Origin: Promicromonospora thailandica
GTDB taxonomy: Bacteria > Actinomycetota > Actinomycetes > Actinomycetales > Cellulomonadaceae
Direction of reading: 5' to 3'
NCBI RefSeq assembly: GCF_024171955.1
Contig: NZ_JAMTCS010000002.1
Span: 109,290-173,289 of the forward strand
Length of the DNA stretch: 64,000 nt
In this document: piece after piece, positions 41,984-50,474 of the stretch
Layout: every line of letters starts with the position of its first letter
Numbering within the stretch: position 1 is the first letter of the stretch
Translations under genes and position numbers: made by a program
Notes under the pieces: generated by a model
What the model saw: the letters and a program-made list of their open reading frames with translations, nothing else
Told to the model about the DNA's origin: nothing
Database searches by the model: none

Positions 41984-42586
41984 CTAACCCGCCAGGGCCA
42001 GGGCCACGCAGATGCCGCCCATCGTCAGGTCCAGGCCGACGCACCACACGGCGAGCGAGCGGTTGACCACCACGTCGCGGCGGTAGTGCACCACGTCCCA
42101 GACGGCGTGCGCGGCCAGGGCGAGGCCCGCGAGGGCCAGGCCGAGCCGCGGCTCGAGGTACAGGGCGACCGTGGCGACCCCGAGGTAGCCGACCAGCGCG
42201 GCGGCCTGCGGCCAGGTGGCGCGGCGTCCGCGGGCGAGACCGATCAGGGTGAGGACCGCGCCCACCAGGGCGAACCCGATCCAGCGCGGGGTGTCGAGCA
42301 GCTCGGACGCGACCGGGACGGCTGCCGCCGCGAAGGCGACCAGCCACGCCGTCCAGCGGACCCCCGTCACCGCCGCGGTGAGGTAGCACAGCGCGGCCAC
42401 CCCGACGGTGGTGGCGGGGTCCTCGGCGACGGCGTCCTGCCAGGTGCCGCCCGCGGTCGCCGTGCCGCCCACCAGGAGCGCGACGCCGGTGAACGCCCCG
42501 AGCACCAGCCAGGCGGTGTTGGTGGGCCACGTGCCGGTCCACCGGCTGGGCCGCGCGGGTGCCGCGGCCTCGTACGTCTCGCTCAT
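41984..42586 (-). CDS. Polytopic membrane protein with a copper/persulfide-type operator upstream
   Basis: This 200-residue protein has a short N-terminal cytoplasmic tail and about six TM helices (from AWLVLGAFTGVALLVGG to SLAVWCVGLDLTMGGICVAL). One loop holds DVVHYRRDVVVN. I do not recognise the family. The ATG (complement 42584-42586) follows AAGGAGA. The CsoR-like palindrome about 40 bases upstream suggests induction by Cu(I) or by a persulfide-sensing relative. It converges on the desulfurase-like gene. Confidence 0.8.
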   Translation of the reverse strand: MSETYEAAAPARPSRWTGTWPTNTAWLVLGAFTGVALLVGGTATAGGTWQDAVAEDPATTVGVAALCYLTAAVTGVRWTAWLVAFAAAAVPVASELLDTPRWIGFALVGAVLTLIGLARGRRATWPQAAALVGYLGVATVALYLEPRLGLALAGLALAAHAVWDVVHYRRDVVVNRSLAVWCVGLDLTMGGICVALALAG

Positions 42587-42622
42587 CGTCCCGTCTCCTT
42601 CGCTTCGCATCGTCGTCGATAC

Positions 42623-42639
42623 ATACCCTCAGGGGGTAT
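42623..42639. promoter_or_regulatory. CsoR/CstR-type operator
   Basis: ATACCCTCAGGGGGTAT is an almost perfect palindrome of the ATACCC-GGGTAT type bound by CsoR-family copper or persulfide repressors. It lies just upstream of the membrane protein gene at 41984-42586. No csoR gene is in the window. Confidence 0.6.
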
Positions 42640-42694
42640 CGAACCACGACGACGGCCGGCGGGGAAGGTTGTTCGGCCACACCCGAACCACGCG

Positions 42695-44173
42695 TCACAG
42701 GGGGAAGGGCGTCGGGCGGGGGAGGGCCGCCTCCATCGCGGCCGCCAGGGCCAGAAGGGTGCGCTCGCCACCCGGGCGGCCGATGATCTGCACCCCCATC
42801 GGCAGCCCGGCGGGCGCGTCGGCGGTCGGCTCGGTCCAGTGCGTCGGCACCGTGATCGCGGGCAGGCCCGCGACGTTGAGCATCGAGGTGAACGGCGTGT
42901 ACAGGCACTGCTGCTCGAAGTTCCGCTCGGGATCCTCGGCGTCGTACCACCCCACGGGCCGGGGCGTGAGCGCGAGGGCGGGCGTGACGACGGCGTCGTA
43001 CGCGCCGACCTGCGCGACCAGCGACCGTTCGTAGGCGCTCAGCGTGCGCAGGGCCTCGGCGAGCTGCCGGGCCGGCAGCTCCCGGCCCGACCGGATCAGC
43101 CACCGCGTCAGCGGCTCCAGCCTGTCGATCGTCTCCGGGTCGTCGAGCGGCACGGCCGAGGCCCCGCCCATCCACAGGGTGCGGAAGGCCGGCGCGTACT
43201 CGGGCGACTCGGCGAGCACCGTCTCCTCGACCTCGTGGCCGGCGCCCGCCAGGGCGCGCACGCCCGCGTCCAGCGCGGCCCGGGCCTCCGGCGAGACCCG
43301 GATGTCGTAGAAGCCGTCCCAGGCCGACGACGTGGTCACGCCGATCCGCGCGACCGGTCCCGGCCCGCCGTCCTCCGGCGCGGGCAGCGCGCCCCGCTGC
43401 GCGGCCGCGAGGTAGGCACCCGCGGGCGCGGACGGCGCCCGCAGCGTGAACGGGTGCGCGACGCCGCCCCCCGCACTCCGCGGGAGCATGGCCTCCAGCA
43501 GGAGCGCGGTGTCGGCGACCGTGCGCGCGATCGGACCGTTCACCACCAGGCCGCCGAGCGCGTCCACGCCGCTGCCCGCCGGGAGCAGGCCGCGGGTCGG
43601 CTTGAGGCCCACCACGCCGCACGCGGCGGCCGGGATGCGGATCGACCCGCCGCCGTCGGACCCGGGGGCGAACGGCAGCAGGCCTGCCGCGACGGCGGCC
43701 GCGGCACCGCCGCTCGACCCGCCCGCACCGCGCGTCAGGTCCCACGGGGTGCGGGCCGGTGGGGCGCCCAGGGGCTCCGTGTACGCGGGGAAGCCGAGCT
43801 CGGGTGCCGCGGTCTTGCCGAGGCTGACGACGCCGGCGGCGTCGAGCACCTGGACGATCTCGTCGCTCTGCTCCGCCGGCGGCGCGCCGGCGAACGCCCG
43901 GGAGCCGAAGCCGGTCGGCACCCCGGCGCGGTTCCAGAGGTCCTTGTCACCGGTGGGCAGTCCCCAGAGGCCGGCGGGCGCCGGGCCCGCCGCCTCGAGC
44001 GCGGCGGCCCGCTCCCGGGCGCGGTCCGGGGTGACGGTCGCGAACGCGCCCACCAGCGGCCCGAGTCGCTCCACCCGGTCGAGGAAGTAGTCGGTGACCT
44101 CGGTGGGCCGGAGCTCCCCGGCGGCGAGGAGGTCGCGGAGCTCGACGGCGGTCCGCTCGTGCAGGGCATCCAT
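42695..44173 (-). CDS. Amidase, amidase signature family
   Basis: The 492-residue enzyme has the Ser-cisSer-Lys triad of the amidase signature family: Lys77 in PTGDKDLW, the GGSSGG segment at 151-156 and the nucleophile Ser177 in GSDGGGSIRIPAA. It hydrolyses amide bonds; substrate range of relatives covers aliphatic and aryl amides. It is not GatA because no GatB/GatC neighbours and the linker differs. An AT-rich 178-base gap separates it from the divergent TM protein. Confidence 0.92.
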   Translation of the reverse strand: MDALHERTAVELRDLLAAGELRPTEVTDYFLDRVERLGPLVGAFATVTPDRARERAAALEAAGPAPAGLWGLPTGDKDLWNRAGVPTGFGSRAFAGAPPAEQSDEIVQVLDAAGVVSLGKTAAPELGFPAYTEPLGAPPARTPWDLTRGAGGSSGGAAAAVAAGLLPFAPGSDGGGSIRIPAAACGVVGLKPTRGLLPAGSGVDALGGLVVNGPIARTVADTALLLEAMLPRSAGGGVAHPFTLRAPSAPAGAYLAAAQRGALPAPEDGGPGPVARIGVTTSSAWDGFYDIRVSPEARAALDAGVRALAGAGHEVEETVLAESPEYAPAFRTLWMGGASAVPLDDPETIDRLEPLTRWLIRSGRELPARQLAEALRTLSAYERSLVAQVGAYDAVVTPALALTPRPVGWYDAEDPERNFEQQCLYTPFTSMLNVAGLPAITVPTHWTEPTADAPAGLPMGVQIIGRPGGERTLLALAAAMEAALPRPTPFPL

Positions 44174-44351
44174 CCGGCCAGGTTATGCGCAGTACCGCAC
44201 GGCCCGAGAACCGTACCTGAAACAATGAAATGTCATTCCGCCGCGCAGAATGCGCTTCTCCGGCATATGTTCGTGGTGTGCCGGCACCTTTTCGGACCGC
44301 CACCGTGGCGTGCCAGAGGTGCCAAGAAAGGTCTCGGAGGGGGAGAGAACC

Positions 44352-45155
44352 ATGACATTTCTCAATGCAGGAGTCATCGTGCCGAACGCGGTGGACTGGC
44401 TGGAACCGATCACGCGGGCCCTGGGTGCCGTCGCGAGCTTCATCCCGAAGCTTCTCGTGTTCCTGGTCGTATTCCTCATCGGGTACTTCATCGCCAAGGC
44501 GATCGCCCGTTTCGTCGGGATGATCCTGACGCGTATCGGCTTCAACAGGGTGCTGGAGCGCGCGGGCGCCAACCGGCTCCTCGCGGGCTCGGGGATCGAG
44601 CCGATCTCGCTGCTCACCAAGATCATCTACTACTTCATCCTGCTCATCACGCTCCAGCTCGCACTGAGCGCCTTCGGGCCCACCAACCCGGTGAGCGCCA
44701 TCGTGAACGACATCGTCGCCTGGCTGCCGAGCCTGCTCGTCGCGATCATCATCGTGGTCATCGCGGGTGCCATCGCGAATGCCGTGAAGGACCTTCTCAT
44801 GGGTACCATGAGCGGCGTTTCCTACGGCCCGCTGGTGGCCAAGGCCGTCTCGTTCCTCATCATTGCGCTGGGTGTTATCGCCGCGGTCAACCAGGTGGGC
44901 ATCGGCACCACCGTCACAATGCCCGTGCTCGTGGCATTCCTGGCCACCGTGGCCGGAATTCTGATCGTCGGCGTCGGCGGAGCGCTCATCGGCCCCATGC
45001 GGTCGCGCGTCGAGAACTTCCTCGGCAACCTCTCGTCGGGCGGTGGCACCGCAGCCCCCGCACCGGGCGCGACGACGACGCCGGCGCCGGGCACCGCGCC
45101 GGGCGCGGCCCCCGCGTCGGGCTCTTTCGCCCCGCCGCCGCCGCGCGACATCTGA
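44352..45155 (+). CDS. TM-helix-repeat membrane protein (mechanosensitive channel-like)
   Basis: This 267-residue protein has about four or five TM helices, with the conserved TM-helix repeat pattern LLVFLVVFLIGYFIAKAIA and SLLVAIIIVVIAGAIANAVK typical of CmpX-like, mechanosensitive-channel-related proteins. It lacks the MscS beta domain. A Pro/Ala/Gly/Thr-rich C-terminal tail ends it. Codon use is less GC-biased than the neighbours (for example ATT and TTA-type codons). The ATG follows GGGGGAGAGAACC. A bidirectional terminator follows. Confidence 0.85.
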   Translation: MTFLNAGVIVPNAVDWLEPITRALGAVASFIPKLLVFLVVFLIGYFIAKAIARFVGMILTRIGFNRVLERAGANRLLAGSGIEPISLLTKIIYYFILLITLQLALSAFGPTNPVSAIVNDIVAWLPSLLVAIIIVVIAGAIANAVKDLLMGTMSGVSYGPLVAKAVSFLIIALGVIAAVNQVGIGTTVTMPVLVAFLATVAGILIVGVGGALIGPMRSRVENFLGNLSSGGGTAAPAPGATTTPAPGTAPGAAPASGSFAPPPPRDI

Positions 45156-45174
45156 TCGCCTGACCGGCAGGACC

Positions 45175-45216
45175 ACGCCGGGGCCGCACCGTCGCGCGAC
45201 GGTGCGGCCCCGGCGT
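45175..45216. terminator. 42-bp perfect palindrome between convergent genes
   Basis: The 21-base arms, beginning ACGCCGGGGCCGCACCGTCG, are perfectly complementary with no loop. It lies between the stop of the TM-helix protein (45155) and that of the LLM gene (45219). It should terminate both. Confidence 0.85.
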
Positions 45217-45218
45217 CG

Positions 45219-46112
45219 TCACGCCTGCCGCAGCAGTGCCTGCGCCTCGCCGAGCACGGCCGCGAGCCGCTCCAGGTCCGGGTCGTCCTCGGTGGGCTGG
45301 ATCGCCACGGTGTCGGCGCCCGCGGTCCCGAACCGGCGCACGCCGTCGGCGATCGCGCCCGCGTCACCCCAGACCGCGTAGCCCGCCATCGCGGTGTCGT
45401 CCGGCACGTCACGGCCCCATGCGGTGAGCTCGGCCCGGAGCCGGGCAGCCGCATCCGGGCCGGTGCCCCCGGACACGAACTGGATCACCGGGAAGGCGTC
45501 GTCCTCGCGGCCCGCGGCGGCCCGGCCCGCGGCCAGGTGCTCGAGCACGGCGGGCAGCCCCGGCAGCCCCACGGAACCCTCCAGCACGACGCCGTCGCCC
45601 ACCTCGCCCGCGAGCCGCAGCGACTTCGGGCCCGTCGCCGCGACCGGTACCGGCACGGCGCCGGCGGGCGGCCAGTCGAGGGCCACGTCATCCAGCCGCA
45701 CGTACCGGCCCGAGGTCGTCACCCGCTCCCCGGCGAGCAGGGCGCGCAGCGTGGTCGAGTACTCGCGCATGAGCGTGAGGGGCGACGCCGCCTTCGCACC
45801 CACCTGCGCCATCCACGGCTGCACGCCGTGCCCGATGCCGGGGATCAGGCGCCCGGGGAACATGCCCTCGATCGTCGCGATCTCCATGGCGGTCAGGGCG
45901 ACGTTGCGCAGGGGGGTCGGCAGCACGCCGATGCCGACGCGGACCCGCTCGGTGGCAGCCAGGATCACGCCGGCGGTGGAGATCCCGCCCGTCTGGAAGC
46001 AGTCCTCCCAGAGCCAGATCTCGTCGATCCCCGCGGCCTCGACGGCGCGGGCGAGCGGGACGATGCGGGCAGGTGGAACCGAGGGGCGGATGATGCACGC
46101 CAGAGTGGTCAT
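45219..46112 (-). CDS. LLM class flavin-dependent oxidoreductase
   Basis: The 297-residue luciferase-like monooxygenase fold protein has family segments EIWLWEDCFQTGG, RVRVGIGVLPTPLRNVALTA, FPGRLIPGIGHGVQPWMAQVG and a C-terminal DTVAIQPTEDDPD. It resembles actinobacterial F420- or FMN-dependent members; the cofactor cannot be decided from the sequence. The start is immediately preceded by a purine-poor gap. It lies next to a regulator gene on the same strand. Confidence 0.87.
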   Translation of the reverse strand: MTTLACIIRPSVPPARIVPLARAVEAAGIDEIWLWEDCFQTGGISTAGVILAATERVRVGIGVLPTPLRNVALTAMEIATIEGMFPGRLIPGIGHGVQPWMAQVGAKAASPLTLMREYSTTLRALLAGERVTTSGRYVRLDDVALDWPPAGAVPVPVAATGPKSLRLAGEVGDGVVLEGSVGLPGLPAVLEHLAAGRAAAGREDDAFPVIQFVSGGTGPDAAARLRAELTAWGRDVPDDTAMAGYAVWGDAGAIADGVRRFGTAGADTVAIQPTEDDPDLERLAAVLGEAQALLRQA

Positions 46113-46138
46113 GCGCTCACGCTGTCACGGCGCCGCCG

Positions 46139-46176
46139 TCAGATCCAGCCTTTCAGGTCCGGCCTCAGATCCAGCC
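46139..46176. repeat. Duplicated 12-base segment at the end of the LuxR-type regulator
   Basis: TCAGATCCAGCC occurs at 46139-46150 and 46165-46176. The second copy contains the C-terminal codons and stop of the regulator (KGWI then TGA). The first copy lies just after the gene, so the gene's 3' end seems to have been partly duplicated. Confidence 0.6.
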
Positions 46177-47166
46177 CTTGCGGGCGGCGTACCAGCCGAG
46201 CTGGATCCGGGTCGAGACACCGGCGACACCCATCAGCACCTTCACGCGCCGCTGCACCGTCCGCAGCGACAGGCCGAGCTGGTTCGCCACCGACTGGTCG
46301 GTGAGCCCGGCCAGCATGAGTGCGAGGATCCGCGCGTCCTGGCTGTCGAGGCCCGAGCGTTCGACGTCCTCGCCGGGCACCGGGAACGGGGTGGCGTCGC
46401 GCCACACGCTCTCGAACAGCGCGATCAGGGCGTCCAGGAGGCCGGACGGGTGGATGATCAGGGCACCGACCAGGTCGGGCGTCACGTCGGCGCCGTCGGT
46501 GCCCACCTCGCGGACCGTCTGGATCGGCACGAACGCCAGCCGGTGGTCGATGATGAACAGCTTGATCGGCACACGCTCCGAGAACCGGACGTCCTCGCCC
46601 TTCTCGATCGCCTCGGCGACGTCGTCGACCCGCAGCATGCCCGAGTCGAGGAACACGCGGTCCACGACCACGCGGTACCGCACGCCGCGCTCGACCGCCT
46701 GGTCCTCCGCGGTGTTCTCCCCGGTCCCCATGACGAAGACCGGGGGCTTGGTGAACGACTCGACCGTCTCGCGCGCGCCGAGCTGGAGCTGCGTGATCCG
46801 CTGCCGCACGGCGGCGGCCCCGCGCACCACGTCGACGACGTCGGTCGCGGGCCGCAGCGCGGACGAGCGCCGGAACTCCGCCTCGAGCTCGATCAGCTCC
46901 TCCTGCGCGGCGTGGATCTCGTCCTTGCGGCGGGCCAGCAGGGCGCCGAGCGCGATCTCGGGCGGCGCGGCCTGGAAGCGCGAGTCGTCGGCGCTCTGCC
47001 GCGTCGCCAGGCCGTGGCCCTCCAGGGCGCGGAGCACGTCGAGCGCGTCGCCGGGCTCGCAGCCGAGGCGGCGCGCCAGCTCCGCGGCGTCGAGGGACGG
47101 CGAGCCCACCAGGTCGTGGTAGGCGAGCGTCTGCGCCGTGGTCAGGCCGAGCACGTCGCCGAGCAT
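46165..47166 (-). CDS. Transcriptional regulator, TrmB-like N-terminus and LuxR-type C-terminal HTH
   Basis: This 333-residue protein has an N-terminal winged-helix resembling TrmB (LTTAQTLAYHDLVGSPSLDAAELARRLG), a central domain and a C-terminal LuxR-type helix-turn-helix (LDSQDARILALMLAGLTDQS, VANQLGLSLRTVQRRVKVLM). This architecture is common in actinobacterial orphan regulators. The ATG (complement 47164-47166) follows GGGAGGAAAC. It is divergent from a hydrolase gene, 67 bases away, which may be its target. Confidence 0.86.
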   Translation of the reverse strand: MLGDVLGLTTAQTLAYHDLVGSPSLDAAELARRLGCEPGDALDVLRALEGHGLATRQSADDSRFQAAPPEIALGALLARRKDEIHAAQEELIELEAEFRRSSALRPATDVVDVVRGAAAVRQRITQLQLGARETVESFTKPPVFVMGTGENTAEDQAVERGVRYRVVVDRVFLDSGMLRVDDVAEAIEKGEDVRFSERVPIKLFIIDHRLAFVPIQTVREVGTDGADVTPDLVGALIIHPSGLLDALIALFESVWRDATPFPVPGEDVERSGLDSQDARILALMLAGLTDQSVANQLGLSLRTVQRRVKVLMGVAGVSTRIQLGWYAARKGWI

Positions 47167-47233
47167 GTTTCCTCCCGCTGGACGAGTTCCGCAGCGTCGG
47201 GGCTGAGGATACGGGATTGCTAACCTCCCGCAG

Positions 47234-48100
47234 GTGACCATCGAGCAGGTGACCAACGAGGACGTACGCTTCCCGGGCGCCGGAGGCGAGCCCGTGGCCG
47301 GCCGCTGGTTCCTGCCGGACGGCGACCCGGCGGGTGTCGTGGCGGTGGCACCCGCCATGGCCATGCCGATGCGGTTCTACCGGCACATCGCCGCCTGGCT
47401 CGCCGACCGCGGCCTCGCGGTGCTCACCTTTTCCTACCGCGGCTCGGAGCCCGAGCTGTACGGTCCGTTGCGCGAGTCGCCCGCGACCGCCCTGGACTGG
47501 TACCACGACGCGGAGGGGGCCGCCGTGCACGCCCGCGCGCGGGCGGACGCCGCGGGCGTGCCGCTCACGTGGGTGGGCCACTCGTTCGGCGGCCAGAGCC
47601 TGGGCTTCCTGGCGGACGTCGCCGTGGACCGCTGCGTCATGGTCGCGTCCGGCACCGGCTGGCGCGGGCTGGCCGCGCCACCGATCAGGACGTGGTCACC
47701 GCTGCTGTGGCGGGTGGTCGCCCCGGCCGCGATCGCCGTGACCGGCTACTACCCGGGACGGCGGCTGCGGATCCTCGACGACCTCCCCGCCGGCGTCATG
47801 CGGCAGTGGGGGCGCTGGTGCCTGCACCGCGACTACCTGTTCAGCGAGCACCCGGAGCTCCGGGAGCGGTTCGCGAAGGTCGCCACGCCGGTCACCGCCC
47901 TCTGGACCGCGGACGACGAGCTCATCTCGCCCGAGTCGATCCGGTACTGGAGCGCGGAGTTCCCCGGCACCGAGATCGAGCTCGTCGAGATGCGTGCCGC
48001 CGACCACGGCCTGACCCGCATCGGCCACTCGGGCTTCTTCCGTCCCCAGCGGGCCGTCCTGTGGGAGGAGCTCCTGCTCCCGCGCCTCGCCGTCGGGTGA
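47234..48100 (+). CDS. Alpha/beta-hydrolase family protein
   Basis: The 288-residue protein has the nucleophile elbow GHSFGGQS (Ser at about residue 117), the oxyanion-region VVAVAPAMAMPMRFY, an Asp in ALWTADDELISPES and His in MRAADHGLTRIGHSGFF. It resembles the predicted alpha/beta hydrolases of COG4757 type. It would hydrolyse an ester or amide, substrate unknown. The GTG start is preceded by TAACCT (47221-47226) seven bases upstream, a possible leaderless promoter. It is divergent from the LuxR-type regulator. Confidence 0.87.
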   Translation: MTIEQVTNEDVRFPGAGGEPVAGRWFLPDGDPAGVVAVAPAMAMPMRFYRHIAAWLADRGLAVLTFSYRGSEPELYGPLRESPATALDWYHDAEGAAVHARARADAAGVPLTWVGHSFGGQSLGFLADVAVDRCVMVASGTGWRGLAAPPIRTWSPLLWRVVAPAAIAVTGYYPGRRLRILDDLPAGVMRQWGRWCLHRDYLFSEHPELRERFAKVATPVTALWTADDELISPESIRYWSAEFPGTEIELVEMRAADHGLTRIGHSGFFRPQRAVLWEELLLPRLAVG

Positions 48101-48120
48101 GGTCGCGGCACGGTCGCCGC

Positions 48121-48149
48121 CCGACGGCCGACAGGAGTGCCGTCGGCCG
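48121..48149. terminator. Weak GC-rich hairpin between convergent genes
   Basis: CCGACGGC (48121-48128) can pair with GCCGTCGG (48139-48146); alternatively CGGCCGAC (48125-48132) pairs with GTCGGCCG (48142-48149). It lies between the hydrolase and MaoC stops and may be a terminator for both. Confidence 0.45.
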
Positions 48150-48159
48150 CCGCAGCCTG

Positions 48160-49086
48160 TCAGAGGGGCGTGACGGTGCCCGTGAGGTGCCGGGTGCCCT
48201 TGCCGGAGCGCCAGCCGTCGTACACGAGACCGTCGCCCGCCGGCCGGATCGCCACGTCCACCGTGCTGGGCAGCAGCACCGGCCGGAAGAACTCGACCGT
48301 CCACTCGTACCGGTCGCCCCGCAGCGCCGGGCCGACCTCCGCCAGCGCCCGCGCGGCCGTGTACATGCCGTGCGCGATGGCCCGCGGGAACCCGAACGCC
48401 TTCGCGCCGAGCGCCGACGTGTGGATCGGGTTCAGGTCGCCCGACACCGCGCCGTACGCGCGCCCCGTGCCACCGCCCAGCGTCCAGCGCGCGGTGGGCA
48501 GCGGCGCCGTCCACTCCGGCCGGGTGCCGTCGTCCGCCGGCTCGCCCGGGGCCGCGGCGCCGGGCGCCGTGAAGCCCTTGGCGAGGTAGGTGGAGACGCC
48601 CTGGTAGGCGAGCTCACCGCCCACCAGCACCTCGGCGACCAGGTCCACCTGGACCCCGCGGCGGTGGCCGCGCACGTCCTGCGCCCACGCCCGGACCTCC
48701 AGCGCCTCGCCCAGGCGTACCGGCCTGAGCACGCGCGCGACGTTGCGGAGATGCACCATCCCGAGCAGCGGCAGCGGGAAGTCCGGGCGCACCATGACCG
48801 CAGTGGCCAGCGGGAACGCGAGCACGTGCAGGAACCCGGCGGGCAGCACGTCCGACGCGGGCTCACCCAGCAGGTCCTGGTAGGCCGCCAGGTGGGCCGC
48901 CTCGCCGGACGTGTCCACGCCGGCGACGCGGTAGCTCACCTCGGGCAGCCGCACCGCACCCTTCGGGCGCTTGGTCACCGAACCCGCCGCACCCTTCGCG
49001 AACAGCCCGCCCAGCCTCGGCAGCCGGTCGAGCTCGGTCACCCCGTACGACGCCGGTACCACCGACCGCTCCGCGCCAGCCGTCAC
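48160..49086 (-). CDS. MaoC-like (R)-specific enoyl-ACP/CoA hydratase, HtdX type
   Basis: The 308-residue double hot-dog protein carries the hydratase-2 motif GDLNPIHTS in its C-terminal half (Asp, Asn and His of the active site), with AFGFPRAIAHGMYT downstream. It matches the arrangement of mycobacterial HtdX (Rv0241c). It hydrates trans-2-enoyl thioesters. The GTG start (complement 49084-49086) overlaps the FabG-like stop by four bases, so the two form an operon. Confidence 0.85.
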   Translation of the reverse strand: MTAGAERSVVPASYGVTELDRLPRLGGLFAKGAAGSVTKRPKGAVRLPEVSYRVAGVDTSGEAAHLAAYQDLLGEPASDVLPAGFLHVLAFPLATAVMVRPDFPLPLLGMVHLRNVARVLRPVRLGEALEVRAWAQDVRGHRRGVQVDLVAEVLVGGELAYQGVSTYLAKGFTAPGAAAPGEPADDGTRPEWTAPLPTARWTLGGGTGRAYGAVSGDLNPIHTSALGAKAFGFPRAIAHGMYTAARALAEVGPALRGDRYEWTVEFFRPVLLPSTVDVAIRPAGDGLVYDGWRSGKGTRHLTGTVTPL

Positions 49087-50426
49087 TTGCCCACCATGTG
49101 CTGGCCGCAGACGCGGAGGGTCTGGCCGTTGATCCCGGCGGCCGGGTCGGACGCCAGGAAGCAGATGGCCTCGGCGATGTCGACCGGCAGGCCGCCCTGG
49201 CCGAGCGACGGCATCCGGCGCGCGACCGTACGCGTCAGCGCGGGCACCTTCGCGGTCATCTCGGTCTCGATCCAGCCCGGTGCCACGGCGTTGGTGGTGC
49301 CGCCGACGGCCGCGAGCACAGGAGCCCCCGCCGCGGCGTTCGCGATCACGCCGGCCTTCGTGTAGCCGTAGTTGGTCTGGCCCCGGTTGCCCGCGAGGCC
49401 GGTGGTCGAGGCCAGGGAGACGATCCGCAGACCCTCGACGCCCGCCGCGAGCAGCCGCTCGTTGATCCGGAGCTGCGCCGTGAGGTTGACGGCGATGACC
49501 GGGTCCCACTTGTCGGCCGTCATGTTGGCGAGCAGCTTGTCACGCGTGATGCCCGCGTTGTGCACGAGGACGTCCAGGCCGCCGAGCGGCTTGGACGCGG
49601 CCAGGATCTTGTCGGCCGCGTCGTCGGCGGTGATGTCGAGCTGGAGCGCGACGCCGCCGATCTCGTTCGCCACGGCCGCCAGCGCCTCGCCGGCCGGCGG
49701 CACGTCGATCACGACCACCTTGGCGCCGTCGCGCGCCATGGTCCGGGCGATCGCCGCACCGATGCCGCGCGCGGCCCCGGTGACGACGCCGACCTTGCCG
49801 GCCAGCGGGCGCTCCCAGTCCACCGGCCCGGAGGACTCGGCCGGGCCGACCGGCAGGAGCTGGCCGTCCACGTAGGCCGACTTGGCGGACAGGAAGAAGC
49901 GCAGCGTGGCGAGCGCGGACGCCGAGTCGACGGCCGCGTCGCCCGTGAGCTGGATGCCGTTGGCCGTGGAGCCGCCGCGCAGCTCCTTGCCGAGCGAGCG
50001 GACCAGGCCCTCGACGCCGCCGCGCGTCGCTGCGAGGACGGGCGCGTCGCCGTCCGCCACGGCACGGGAGATCGCCACGACCCGGCCGTTGCCCGCCAGC
50101 CGCCGCAGCGTCCCGGCGACGGTGAGCACGGGCGCCGAGATCGCGTCAGGCGTCTGCGCCCCGGTCAGCACCAGCACGACGGCGCCGAAGCGCTCTCCGT
50201 CAGCGGCCTCCGGCGTGCGCCGCACGTCGACGTCCCACCCGGCGAGCGTCTTCGCCACGGCGTCGGCGTCGGCGGCCGAGGCGTCGTCGGAGACCACCAG
50301 GACCGGCCCCACGGTCAGCGGGCCGCCCGGCCGGTACCGCCGGAGGATGGCCGGCTGGGGCAGCCCCAGCTTCTTGAAGACGGGCTTGAGCGTCCCGTTG
50401 GCCAGGTTGAGATAGCTGTCGGTCAC
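49083..50426 (-). CDS. fabG4: Long-chain-type 3-oxoacyl-ACP reductase, FabG4-like
   Basis: The 447-residue protein has an N-terminal flavodoxin-like domain without cofactor motif (about residues 1-200) and a C-terminal SDR domain (about 210-440) with TGAARGIG, NAG and the YxxxK site in NYGYTKAG. This two-domain form is that of mycobacterial FabG4 (Rv0242c), which reduces longer 3-ketoacyl chains with NADH. Adjacent HtdX-like and FadA2-like genes support the assignment. Confidence 0.88.
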   Translation of the reverse strand: MTDSYLNLANGTLKPVFKKLGLPQPAILRRYRPGGPLTVGPVLVVSDDASAADADAVAKTLAGWDVDVRRTPEAADGERFGAVVLVLTGAQTPDAISAPVLTVAGTLRRLAGNGRVVAISRAVADGDAPVLAATRGGVEGLVRSLGKELRGGSTANGIQLTGDAAVDSASALATLRFFLSAKSAYVDGQLLPVGPAESSGPVDWERPLAGKVGVVTGAARGIGAAIARTMARDGAKVVVIDVPPAGEALAAVANEIGGVALQLDITADDAADKILAASKPLGGLDVLVHNAGITRDKLLANMTADKWDPVIAVNLTAQLRINERLLAAGVEGLRIVSLASTTGLAGNRGQTNYGYTKAGVIANAAAGAPVLAAVGGTTNAVAPGWIETEMTAKVPALTRTVARRMPSLGQGGLPVDIAEAICFLASDPAAGINGQTLRVCGQHMVGK

Positions 50427-50474
50427 GATGTCCTCTTCGGTTGCGGGGCGACGGTGCGAGCGCGGGCGGGCTGC

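Noticed and set aside
42695..44173. Amidase considered as GatA of the amidotransferase complex
   Set aside because: There are no gatB or gatC neighbours and the sequence around the active site fits general amidases.
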